Assembly: GCF_028281305.1 (NCBI RefSeq)
Contig: NZ_JANQKD010000043.1
Span: 22,484 to 86,483 of the forward strand
Origin: Pelagibius sp.
GTDB taxonomy: Bacteria > Pseudomonadota > Alphaproteobacteria > Kiloniellales > Kiloniellaceae
Direction of reading: 5' to 3'
DNA length: 64,000 nt
Both the position numbers and the translations under genes were made by a program. The notes beneath the pieces are model-generated. The model worked only from the letters and a program-made list of their open reading frames with translations. It made no database searches and was not told the origin of the DNA. Below, in pieces: positions 53,926-61,130 of this stretch. Position 1 is the first letter of the stretch, and each line of letters begins with the position of its first letter.

Positions 53926-54540
53926 TCATTTCACGGCGAAGACGCGGTGGATCGGGCCGCCATCGCCCGTTCGCGACTTGGTCACGGCGATGACGTTGTT
54001 GAGCCACGCGTAACGGGGATCACCGGTCTCGAATTGCGGCGCTGCGCGGAAGTAGTAGCGCCATGCGCCTGCCGGGTCGTCCGGCTTTTCGAGGTCGGCC
54101 GCATACTCGGCATCTTCCGGCGCCGACCAGAACCTTCCTTGCCAGTGAACATAAATCAGCGCGTAGTCGTGTGTTTCCAGGGAGAATCGCACATCAAGGA
54201 CGCCCGTCCCATCTGACCGGATGCGTACCCAGTCCGCACCTGCGTCCGGCACAACACGCCCGCGCAGGTGGGGCCCTTCGAAGGTGCCGCCCTTCACGCG
54301 AAAGATGAGACGCGTCCCTTCAGGGGTCGGACCCGAATTCAGCGGCGGAAGGTGAAGCTGGACTCGCGCTTCGAACAAGAACTCCAACGCGGGCGGGCTG
54401 TTCGCATCCCAACCGGTGGCGCTGAGTGTCAGACCGCCGGCACTCGGGTCCAGGGTATGCGCCTTGCCACGCCCAACAACCGCAGTTGCTGCATAAAGGC
54501 CCGCGCCGACAAGCATACTTCTGCGGATCGTGTCTGGCAT
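53926..54540 (-). CDS. DUF3237 protein with N-terminal Tat-like signal
   Basis: 204 residues. The N-terminus MPDTIRRSMLVGAGLYAATAVVGRGKA has a twin-arginine-like start and hydrophobic stretch, so export is possible. The rest matches DUF3237: LEFLFEARVQLHLPPLNSG, GTRLIFRVKGGTFEGPHLRG, DWVRIRSDGTGVLDVRFSLET and WRYYFRAAPQFETGDPRYAWLN. The family has a lipocalin-like beta-barrel look and no firm biochemical role. The ATG at 54540 follows GGAGGGCAATAT. It is divergent from the marR gene and shares its operator region. Confidence 0.88.
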   Translation of the reverse strand: MPDTIRRSMLVGAGLYAATAVVGRGKAHTLDPSAGGLTLSATGWDANSPPALEFLFEARVQLHLPPLNSGPTPEGTRLIFRVKGGTFEGPHLRGRVVPDAGADWVRIRSDGTGVLDVRFSLETHDYALIYVHWQGRFWSAPEDAEYAADLEKPDDPAGAWRYYFRAAPQFETGDPRYAWLNNVIAVTKSRTGDGGPIHRVFAVK

Positions 54541-54631
54541 ATATTGCCCTCCACCCGGGTCGCGCTCGTTTCGAGGAGGTGCCGGCCGAGTTGCGGCGAC
54601 GCCAGGAGGCCACCCCAAAGCCACGGCACCA

Positions 54632-54659
54632 ATAATGTGCGCTACGCACATATTGTCAA
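54632..54659 (-). promoter_or_regulatory. Promoter with embedded MarR operator, DUF3237 gene
   Basis: On the minus strand: -35 TTGACA (54654-54659), 16-base spacer, -10 CATTAT (54632-54637). The dyad ATGTGCG-CTA-CGCACAT (54635-54651) fills the spacer. About 40 bases around it are nearly identical to the GNAT promoter, beginning with TTTCA(A/G)CTTGAC(A/G)ATA. Confidence 0.8.
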
Positions 54660-54660
54660 G

Positions 54661-54689
54661 TTGAAATCCGTGCGTGCCGCACATATCCT
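54661..54689 (+). promoter_or_regulatory. Promoter with third, weaker operator, marR gene
   Basis: -35 TTGAAA (54661-54666), 17-base spacer, -10 TATCCT (54684-54689). The spacer holds CCGTGCG-TGC-CGCACAT (54668-54684): the right half matches the other operators and the left half differs at two positions. The transcription start would fall about at the ATG, giving a nearly leaderless mRNA. Confidence 0.7.
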
Positions 54690-54696
54690 CGGAAGG

Positions 54697-55203
54697 ATGA
54701 GTGACCGTACTGCCAATCTGCTCGGTGCTGTCGGGCTTGCTGTCGCCGATCGCCTCAAGGATACGGCACGCGACATCCTCAACCACGCCGGCGAGACCCC
54801 CGCGGCGCTGGTTGTCATCGGATATGGTTCGGGCCCGTCAAACGATCAGTTACGTCGTATTCTTGGCCTTTCTCACCCAGGCACAGTGCGCCTCGTTGAC
54901 CGCCTTGTTGCCGATGGCCTCGTCGAGCGTCGCGAAGGACGAGACAAACGGGCGATCGCGCTCCACCTCAGCAGGCGGGGCAGAGTCCTTCGTGAGGAAC
55001 TGCTGAAGGGGCGCCTTGCTGCCATCCGGCCGCTGTTGGCACCGTTGACCGGCGCGGAGCAGAAGACCCTCTCGACGCTCCTTCACAAGATGCTGTCTTC
55101 GATGGAGACGACAGACATGGAACGCCGCACGCTCTGCCGCCTCTGCGACAATCGCGTCTGCAGCAACTGCCCGATCCCAGCCGACGCGCAGGCGAAGACC
55201 TGA
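54697..55203 (+). CDS. MarR-family regulator with C-terminal four-cysteine cluster
   Basis: 168 residues. The winged helix-turn-helix is NDQLRRILGLSHPGTVRLVDRLVADGLVERREGRDKRAIALHLSRRG, with the usual DxR wing. The C-terminus adds a cluster CRLCDNRVCSNCP (Cys147, 150, 155, 158), which could bind zinc or an iron-sulfur centre, or act as a thiol switch. Three operators in its immediate surroundings imply autoregulation plus control of the GNAT and DUF3237 genes. The ATG at 54697 directly follows GGAAGG, too close for an ordinary ribosome site; leaderless translation is possible. Confidence 0.9.
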   Translation: MSDRTANLLGAVGLAVADRLKDTARDILNHAGETPAALVVIGYGSGPSNDQLRRILGLSHPGTVRLVDRLVADGLVERREGRDKRAIALHLSRRGRVLREELLKGRLAAIRPLLAPLTGAEQKTLSTLLHKMLSSMETTDMERRTLCRLCDNRVCSNCPIPADAQAKT

Positions 55204-55314
55204 AGCTCAGTTTTGTGTTCGGACCGATTGCGGTCCTTGCGGAGCGGCGGATCGCAACCTCATCAGACGCTCACGCTGCAGAGAAAGTCTGGTTCGAGTC
55301 CAAACCTTTGCCCG

Positions 55315-56259
55315 TCAGCGCGGCGGCGGCAGCCGCTTATCGATCCAGCGGCGCACTTGTGTCAGCACTTCACCCATGTGCGAGCGGCCCTGCGGATCGA
55401 CCATGGCGTGATCCCGGGTTTCGAACTCCCAATAGGTGAGGCGGTGCTCCTGGCCCGCAGCAACAAAGGCATCGCGCGTCGCACGTGCGGCCTCGACAGG
55501 TGCCGACCTGTCCCGCGCGCCGTGTATGAGAAGCACCGGAATGCCCGCCTTCAGCAGATCATCTGAGAACCGTCGATCGAGAACATCCCGCCACCAATCG
55601 TAGGAGACACCGCCCAGCACTCCCGTGGCGTTTGGATCGCTCCGAATTCCATCGAACGCAGTGCGCATCTGCTCCATCGCAGGCGGTGGCGCGACCAGCG
55701 GAAGGAACTCCGCCATGGTGAGCCCGGTTCCGGTGGAGAGCACAACAACGGCGTCGGCCTCTGCGGCCCGGTGAGCAAGGACCGATACGACGGCGCCCCC
55801 CTCGGAGCCGCCGAAGAGAACGAGGTCGCCGTCGAAGAGGCGCCTCTCCCTGAGGTCCCCGAGAACCATCATGACATCGGCCACACGCTGACTGACCGTG
55901 TGATTTTCCAGGTAGGTATCCGAACAACCCTCGATGCCGTCCGCCGGCGCATCCGCCGGCGCGACACCTGGCTTCTCGACGGTGAGAACGGCGTGGTCCG
56001 AAAGGATCTCCGCCAGCATCACGACGGAGGGGCTCGACCGCGCGGGTGAGCAGCCCGATCCTTGAGCAATCAGGACAACCCGGTTGGGACGGTCTGGGGC
56101 AACGTTTGAAAGGGCCCAGTGGATCCGGGACCCGTCAGCCCGCGCCGTTGTGTCCGCGATTTCCTTGGCGGCGCTTTGGCCGGCCGTCCAGGCCGAAGCG
56201 GCAAACAGGAAAGCCAAGACACGCGCGGACTTCGGATTGATCAGTCTAAGATGCATCAT
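55315..56259 (-). CDS. Exported alpha/beta hydrolase
   Basis: 314 residues with a signal peptide (VLAFLFAASAWTAGQSAAKE). Catalytic triad by pattern and count: Ser152 in the elbow LFGGSEGGAV, Asp250 in IHGARDRSAP and His284 in TRDHAMVD. The oxyanion region is LIAQGSGCSPA. The substrate is unknown; the fold covers esterases, peptidases and dienelactone hydrolases. It is convergent with marR, 111 bases apart, and I see no copy of the MarR operator upstream of it, so it is probably not part of that regulon. Confidence 0.87.
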   Translation of the reverse strand: MMHLRLINPKSARVLAFLFAASAWTAGQSAAKEIADTTARADGSRIHWALSNVAPDRPNRVVLIAQGSGCSPARSSPSVVMLAEILSDHAVLTVEKPGVAPADAPADGIEGCSDTYLENHTVSQRVADVMMVLGDLRERRLFDGDLVLFGGSEGGAVVSVLAHRAAEADAVVVLSTGTGLTMAEFLPLVAPPPAMEQMRTAFDGIRSDPNATGVLGGVSYDWWRDVLDRRFSDDLLKAGIPVLLIHGARDRSAPVEAARATRDAFVAAGQEHRLTYWEFETRDHAMVDPQGRSHMGEVLTQVRRWIDKRLPPPR

Positions 56260-56279
56260 CGATTCCTGCCTCAGTTCTG

Positions 56280-56403
56280 GAAGAAGCCCTCCAGCGCCAA
56301 GGCTTCGGAGGGCAGCCTCGCTCTCATCTCGCTTCTGCAGGCTTCCTGGCGTAAGCCAGCCGAAGCTCGAAGAGCGAAGGCCGGCGGAGAGGGTGGGATT
56401 CGA
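56280..56403. repeat. Direct repeat copy A, ending in the tRNA-Ser 3' tail
   Basis: 124 bases that match 56677-56800 without gaps and with about four mismatches, at an offset of 397. The last 18 bases (56386-56403) equal the 3' end of the tRNA-Ser gene, after which similarity stops. It lies downstream of the GIY-YIG gene. Confidence 0.93.
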
Positions 56404-56421
56404 TTCGACGCCTGCGCGATA

Positions 56422-56664
56422 CTACCAGAAGCGCTTGTTCGCGAAGGCTTTTCCCGAGCCGGTCTTCAGGTAATGCTCAAATTCCTGCGCTTTGCGTTTA
56501 TCAGCAAACGCGTGGTAGGCAACCAGTGTCCAAGGTTTGAACTTGGCCGTATGGACTGATCCGCCGGCGTTGTGCGTGGCTATGCGTGCCTTGAGATTGG
56601 TTGTGAAGCCGACGTAGCGCTGTCCGGGGTGCGCTTTACTGCGAATAAGGTAGACGTAGAACAT
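56422..56664 (-). CDS. GIY-YIG endonuclease-domain protein (YhbQ/UPF0213-like)
   Basis: 80 residues, almost only the catalytic module: FYVYLIRSKAHPGQRYVGFT supplies the GIY (as VYL) and YIG (as YVG) elements, then the Arg in NLKARIATHNAGG, and the metal-binding Glu in KAQEFEHYLKTGSG with FANKRFW at the end. Such single-domain proteins are numerous in alphaproteobacteria; their roles are unclear, though the fold cuts DNA. It sits between two 124-bp direct repeats next to tRNA-Ser, as if it were cargo or driver of a small mobile unit. Confidence 0.92.
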   Translation of the reverse strand: MFYVYLIRSKAHPGQRYVGFTTNLKARIATHNAGGSVHTAKFKPWTLVAYHAFADKRKAQEFEHYLKTGSGKAFANKRFW

Positions 56665-56676
56665 AGCGAACTTCCC

Positions 56677-56800
56677 GAAGAAGCCCTCCTACGCCAAGGC
56701 TTCGGAGGGCAGCCTCGCTCTAATCTCGCTTCTGCAGGCTTCCTGGCGTAAGCCAGCCGAAGCTCGAAGAGCGAAGGCTGGCGGAGAGGGTGGGATTCGA
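56677..56800. repeat. Direct repeat copy B, overlapping the 3' end of tRNA-Ser
   Basis: Partner of 56280-56403. Its last 18 bases (56783-56800) are the 3' end of the intact tRNA-Ser gene. The 397-bp unit between equivalent points of the two copies contains the whole GIY-YIG gene. Confidence 0.93.
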
Positions 56801-56868
56801 ACCCACGAGGCGGTTTCCCACCCACACGCGTTCCAGGCGTGCGCCTTAAGCCACTCGGCCACCTCTCC
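56783..56868 (-). tRNA. tRNA-Ser (anticodon GGA)
   Basis: 86 bases. The acceptor stem pairs GGAGAGG with CCTCTCC; a long variable arm, as in all serine tRNAs, and a normal T loop (GGTTCGAATCC) are present. The anticodon stem CACGC/GCGTG encloses CTGGAAC, giving anticodon GGA (bases 56832-56834 reversed), which reads UCC and UCU. CCA is not encoded. The 3' end is duplicated 397 bases downstream. Confidence 0.97.
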
Positions 56869-57174
56869 TTGCGCTCGGAACCGGGTACGCAATGCTGGGC
56901 GCACCATGCCGGCGGCGGCGTATTGCCTGCCAGCGCTCCGGCGGCGGGACCGTAGCCGAGGGCGGGGGCGGATGCAATCCTTAGCGTAGCCCCGGCCCAA
57001 CCGAAACCCTGACTTCCCCCGGGCCCGGCAGCGGCCAAAAAAACCCGGCCGCCGGTTGGCCGCAGGCATCGCGGGCTGCTAATATCCGCCCTGTCGCGAT
57101 CCCGGTTGCGCCCCGGCCAGCGCAAGACCACAGCAAGAAAAGCGGGCGTGGCGGGAAGTACTTGAGGGGGACTC

Positions 57175-57519
57175 ATGATCGTTGGCCGTATTCTCGGCTG
57201 GTTTTTTCTGTTCGGTGCACTGGTGCTGCTGGGCTGGGACGGCGTTTCCTCTGTGAGTTCCGGTGACTGGCGCTTCGCGCCCCTTGGCCAGCGCTGGTAC
57301 GAGATCGATCAGGCCCTCGGCGGCTTCAGCCTCAACACCCTGCAGGCGGGCATCGAGCGCAGCATCTCCGTCAGCCTCTGGGACAACGTTTTCGCGCCCC
57401 TCCTGGGCTGGTGGGCCTGGGCAGTCTTCCTGGTGATCGGCGCAGTCCTGGTGCTGGCCTTCCGGCGCTGGCGCGGCGAGCGCCAGCCGCGGCGCTTCTC
57501 CTCCCGCGGGCGGCGCTGA
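57175..57519 (+). CDS. Small two-helix membrane protein
   Basis: 114 residues with membrane helices at about residues 5-22 (ILGWFFLFGALVLLGWDG) and 75-95 (LLGWWAWAVFLVIGAVLVLAF), joined by a loop with IDQALGGFSLNTLQAGIERS, and a very basic C-terminus (RRWRGERQPRRFSSRGRR) that should lie in the cytoplasm. I do not recognise a named family. GAGGGG lies seven bases before the ATG. It is convergent with lepA across a 17-bp tandem repeat. Confidence 0.75.
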   Translation: MIVGRILGWFFLFGALVLLGWDGVSSVSSGDWRFAPLGQRWYEIDQALGGFSLNTLQAGIERSISVSLWDNVFAPLLGWWAWAVFLVIGAVLVLAFRRWRGERQPRRFSSRGRR

Positions 57520-57540
57520 GCCACAGGCCCGGCTGAGATC

Positions 57541-57608
57541 CAGGCTGACCCAAGCGCCAGGCTGACCCAAGCCCCAGGCTGACCAAAGCGCCAGGCTGAC
57601 CAAAGCGC
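57541..57608. repeat. 17-bp tandem repeat, four copies, beside the lepA stop
   Basis: Four consecutive units CAGGCTGACC(C/A)AAGC(G/C)C fill the gap between two convergent genes; units 3 and 4 are identical. The array ends seven bases from the lepA stop codon. Confidence 0.93.
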
Positions 57609-57615
57609 CGGGCCC

Positions 57616-59418
57616 CTAGCCGTCACCCATCTTGAGGGCGGCGAGGAAGGCGGACTGTGGGATTTCCACGTTGCCCACCTGGCGCATGCGTTTCTTGCCG
57701 GCCTTCTGCTTCTCCAGCAGCTTGCGCTTTCTGGAAACGTCACCGCCATAGCACTTGGCGGTGACGTCCTTGCGCAGGGCCGAGATGGTCTCGCGCGCGA
57801 TGACCTTGCCGCCGATGGCGGCCTGGATGGCGATCTTGAAGAGCTGGCGCGGGATCAGGCCCTTGAGGCGCTCGCAGAGCACGCGCCCGCGCGGCTCGGC
57901 CTGGCTGCGGTGCACGATCATCGCCAGGGAGTCCACCGGCTCCTGGTTCACCAGGATGGAGACCTTCACTAGGTCGCTCTCGCGGTAGCCTTCGATCTGG
58001 TAGTCGAAGCTGGCATAGCCGCGGGACACCGACTTCAGGCGGTCGTAGAAGTCGAAGACCACCTCGTTCAGCGGCAGGTGATAGACCAGCATCGCGCGGC
58101 TGCCGGCGTAGGTGAGGTCGATCTGCTCGCCGCGCCGCTCCTCGCAGAGCTTGAGGATGGGGCCGAGGTAGTCGTCCGGCACCAGGATGGTCGCCTTGAT
58201 CCAGGGCTCCTCGATGCAGTCGATCTTCACCACATCGGGCATATCGGCCGGATTGTGCAGTTCGACCAGATCGCCGTTGGTCATGTGGATCTTGTAGACC
58301 ACCGAGGGGGCGGTGGTGATGAGGTCGAGATCGAACTCGCGCTCCAGACGCTCCTGGACGATTTCCAGGTGCAGAAGCCCCAGGAAGCCGCAGCGGAAGC
58401 CGAAGCCCAGCGCCGCCGAGGTTTCCGCCTCGAACTGGAAGGAGGAGTCGTTGAGCGCCAGCTTCGCCAGCGAATCGCGCAGGGTTTCGTAGTCCGCCGC
58501 ATCGACCGGAAAGAGCCCGCAGAAGACCACCGGTACCGAGGGCTGGAAGCCGGGAAGCGGCGCGGCAGCCAGGCGCTTTTCCTCGGTGATGGTGTCGCCC
58601 ACGTTGGTGTCGGCCACCGACTTGATGCTGGCGGTGAGGAAGCCGATCTCTCCCGGCCCCAGGCCGGTCAGCGTCGTCATCTTCGGGGTGAAGGCGCCGA
58701 CCTTGTCCACCAGGTGGGTGGCGCCGCTGCCCATCATGCGGATCTTCATGCCCGGCTTCAGGGTGCCGTCGACCACGCGGACCAGGGTGATCACCCCCAG
58801 ATAGGCGTCGTACCAGCTATCCACCAGCAGCGCCTTCAAGGGCGCCTCGGCATCGCCCTTGGGCGGCGGCAGGCGCCGCACCAGCGCTTCGAGGACGGCG
58901 CCCACACCCTCGCCGGTCTTGGCGGAGATCGGCAGCGCCTCGCTGGCGTCGATGCCGATGACCTCTTCGATCTGCTCCTTCACCCGCTCCGGCTCGGCCG
59001 CCGGCAGGTCCACCTTGTTCAGGACCGGCACGATCTCGTGGTCGTTGTCGATGGCGAGATAGACATTGGCCAGCGTCTGCGCCTCCACCCCCTGGCTGGC
59101 GTCGACCAGCAGCAGCGAGCCTTCGCAGGCCGCCAGCGAGCGGCTGACCTCGTAGGAGAAGTCGACATGGCCCGGGGTGTCGATGAGGTTTAGTTCATAG
59201 GTTTCGCCGTCCTCGGCCTTGTAGCTGAGGCGCACGGTCTGCGCCTTGATGGTGATGCCGCGTTCGCGCTCCAGGTCCATCGAGTCGAGAACCTGCTCCT
59301 TCATCTCGCGGTCGCTGAGCGCCCCGCAGAGCTGGATCAGCCGGTCGGCCAGGGTCGACTTGCCGTGGTCGATGTGGGCGATGATCGCGAAGTTCCGGAT
59401 ATGAGCAAGATCGGTCAT
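57616..59418 (-). CDS. lepA: Elongation factor 4 (LepA)
   Basis: 600 residues. Translational GTPase acting on the ribosome. G1 is [14 protein letters not shown]2/G3 region [14 protein letters not shown] and [17 protein letters not shown]4 [10 protein letters not shown] and G5 ISAKTGEG. Then come the EF-G-like domains II, III and V ([26 protein letters not shown] region) and the LepA-specific C-terminal domain ending [42 protein letters not shown]. Length and order are normal. It is transcribed alone. Confidence 0.98.
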   Translation of the reverse strand: MTDLAHIRNFAIIAHIDHGKSTLADRLIQLCGALSDREMKEQVLDSMDLERERGITIKAQTVRLSYKAEDGETYELNLIDTPGHVDFSYEVSRSLAACEGSLLLVDASQGVEAQTLANVYLAIDNDHEIVPVLNKVDLPAAEPERVKEQIEEVIGIDASEALPISAKTGEGVGAVLEALVRRLPPPKGDAEAPLKALLVDSWYDAYLGVITLVRVVDGTLKPGMKIRMMGSGATHLVDKVGAFTPKMTTLTGLGPGEIGFLTASIKSVADTNVGDTITEEKRLAAAPLPGFQPSVPVVFCGLFPVDAADYETLRDSLAKLALNDSSFQFEAETSAALGFGFRCGFLGLLHLEIVQERLEREFDLDLITTAPSVVYKIHMTNGDLVELHNPADMPDVVKIDCIEEPWIKATILVPDDYLGPILKLCEERRGEQIDLTYAGSRAMLVYHLPLNEVVFDFYDRLKSVSRGYASFDYQIEGYRESDLVKVSILVNQEPVDSLAMIVHRSQAEPRGRVLCERLKGLIPRQLFKIAIQAAIGGKVIARETISALRKDVTAKCYGGDVSRKRKLLEKQKAGKKRMRQVGNVEIPQSAFLAALKMGDG

Positions 59419-59721
59419 GGCGTCTTCTAAGGTACAGAATCACTTCCGAGGTCCAGAATTCCAGGGGCTGCGCAGCGCGCTCGGAACCCCGGCGGGCTGG
59501 AAGATAGGGCGCGGCGGCCCCTCGATCAACGCTTGATGGGCCACCGTGCAAACGGGCGGGCCCCCTGGCTGGATCCCTGGCCGCATCCCTTACCGGAGCG
59601 GATCGAGGGTCGATCAGGGGTCGATCCGGCGAAACGCCTACAAACCAAAACACGCGAATTTGACGCGAAGTCGTCACACCCAGAGCGATAGAGGCTGTGA
59701 TAGCCCTCCAGGCGAGAGGCT
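59419..59721. other. Intergenic region upstream of lepA
   Basis: 303 bases with no supported gene. It must contain the lepA promoter on the minus strand, but I cannot place it. A short near-repeat AGGGTCGATC/AGGGGTCGATC occurs around 59606-59627. Confidence 0.5.
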
Positions 59722-60006
59722 ATGGAGGGCATGTTGAAGCGACACAATATTTTGATCGAACCTTGGCGGGAAACCTCGACCTTCACCTACCAGCGCGGCG
59801 AGCCGTTGTTCCGCTGGACCGTTACCTTCGAGCAGGACGGCGTCCGCTACCAGCAGGGAACCGCCCGCACCCATGCCGAGGCCCGCGCGGCCGCCGAGTC
59901 CTTTCTCGCCGATCGCGGGATCGAACTGCAGTGGCAGCCGCCGGCCAGTTCCACCACCCGCGTCTTGACCCCCCGGTCCGGCCAACCAAGGTTCTTCCAG
60001 TACTAG
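59722..60006 (+). CDS. Small protein of unknown function
   Basis: 94 residues (or 91 from an ATG nine bases later). Sequence such as FRWTVTFEQDGVRYQQGTARTHAEARAAAESFLADRGIE suggests a beta-hairpin followed by a helix. No signal peptide, no membrane segment, and no family I recognise. Codon use fits the genome and a weak GAGGC precedes the start, so I think it is real. Confidence 0.6.
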   Translation: MEGMLKRHNILIEPWRETSTFTYQRGEPLFRWTVTFEQDGVRYQQGTARTHAEARAAAESFLADRGIELQWQPPASSTTRVLTPRSGQPRFFQY

Positions 60007-60208
60007 AGCAGATCTGCGCCCGGCTTCTTGCCGGAGCTTCTTACTGGGCGTCCTAGGACTTGGTTTCTATCTTTGAGGACCCTGACAAGACTGCTAGAGT
60101 ACTCGGGAATTAGGGGGCATTGTCTCGATTCTTCACCGAATCTCAACGCCGGGCAGGAAGAATTGGGGAACCTCAGGGATCTGAGGATGCACGATGCGGA
60201 GAGATTTA

Positions 60209-60559
60209 ATGGGCAAGATCTTTACGATGACGGGGGGCAGTTTGCGGCTGGCAGCCTGTGCAGCACTTGCAGGTGCGCTGCTTGCGACGTCGACATCCCC
60301 CGCCGCGGCGCGCAACGAGGCGCGCTGGTACCAGCAGAACTATTGCATGGTGAAGGCCTATGAAGCGCTCGGCAAGAAAGACGCGGCGACGTACAACAAG
60401 AACGCGCGCCAGTCGCGCGCCAAGCTGATCCGCCTGGGCGTGCCGGAGCACCACATCCGCGAGCTCGAGGCCTTCATCAACAAGACCATCAAGAAGAACA
60501 CCCGGGGCAACAAAGCCCACCAAGGCCCGCGTATCTGTATGCAGTGGTACAGCACCTGA
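60209..60559 (+). CDS. Small exported protein with two cysteines
   Basis: 116 residues. Signal peptide LRLAACAALAGALLATSTSPAAARNE. The mature 80 residues are helical and basic, with NYCMVKAYEALGKKDAATYN and PRICMQWY near the two ends; the two cysteines could pair. No known domain. The ATG at 60209 has GGAGAG upstream; an ATG 15 bases earlier is also in frame. A strong terminator follows 38 bases after the stop. Confidence 0.7.
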   Translation: MGKIFTMTGGSLRLAACAALAGALLATSTSPAAARNEARWYQQNYCMVKAYEALGKKDAATYNKNARQSRAKLIRLGVPEHHIRELEAFINKTIKKNTRGNKAHQGPRICMQWYST

Positions 60560-60597
60560 CCGCTGCAGCTCCAGCGGCTGTCTTCAAGTCATGACGA

Positions 60598-60629
60598 AGC
60601 CCGGTCCCGCAAGGGACCGGGCTTTTTGT
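60598..60629 (+). terminator. Intrinsic terminator
   Basis: AGCCCGGTCCC pairs perfectly with GGGACCGGGCT (11 bp) around a GCAA loop and is followed by TTTTGTT. It ends the transcript of the small exported protein gene. Confidence 0.92.
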
Positions 60630-60811
60630 TGCCGGACAGTCTGAAGTCCGGAGGCGATTCAGGACCGCCAGGTCCCACCCCGTTCTGTTGCATCTTTGCC
60701 ACTGTCAGTGCGCAAATACCACAGTCCGACGGATCTTAACTTTTCGTTAACCATGGCCGGATGACGCTCAGGGTACGCATTTTCTGCGGGATGGGCAGGG
60801 ACACACTGGCA

Positions 60812-60991
60812 ATGGATCGGAGAATCAGCGAAGCGGAAGCACGGGAGTACGCCGCCATGACTTGGGCCTTGGCGGCGCGTGCGGAAGCGGCGGGCAACAT
60901 CAAGCTCGCCAAGGAGTTGGTTGCGAAGGCGCGTCGGGCCGACGAACTCTGGGCCCGCACCAGCGATACCGAAGCAAGCGTTTACCGTTAG
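60812..60991 (+). CDS. Short helical protein of unknown function
   Basis: 59 residues starting MDRRISEAEAREYAAMTWALAARAEAAGNIKLAKELVAKA; almost certainly two or three helices. No known family comes to mind. GGGACACACTGG precedes the ATG, a weak ribosome site; an in-frame start at 60761 would add 17 residues. An AT-rich stretch (60735-60755) with GTTAACC could be a promoter. Confidence 0.5.
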   Translation: MDRRISEAEAREYAAMTWALAARAEAAGNIKLAKELVAKARRADELWARTSDTEASVYR

Positions 60992-61060
60992 GGCTTGCCG
61001 TTAAGTCGGGGCCGCCGGCCGCGCATCCGACGGATGCAGGGGCGGCGGCAAAGGCCGAGG

Positions 61061-61117
61061 ACCGTCAGTCGGGGACCGTCAGTCGGGGACCCATCAGTCG
61101 GGGACCATCCGTCCGGG
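61061..61117. repeat. 14-bp tandem repeat after pheT
   Basis: ACCGTCAGTCGGGG occurs twice exactly, then once with one extra base (ACCCATCAGTCGGGG) and once in degenerate form (ACCATCCGTCCGGG). The array lies 14 bases beyond the pheT stop codon. Confidence 0.88.
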
Positions 61118-61130
61118 CGGGACCGCGGCC

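Noticed and set aside
56580..57176. A 198-codon minus-strand frame over tRNA-Ser
   Set aside because: It runs through the tRNA gene and part of the GIY-YIG gene in another frame.
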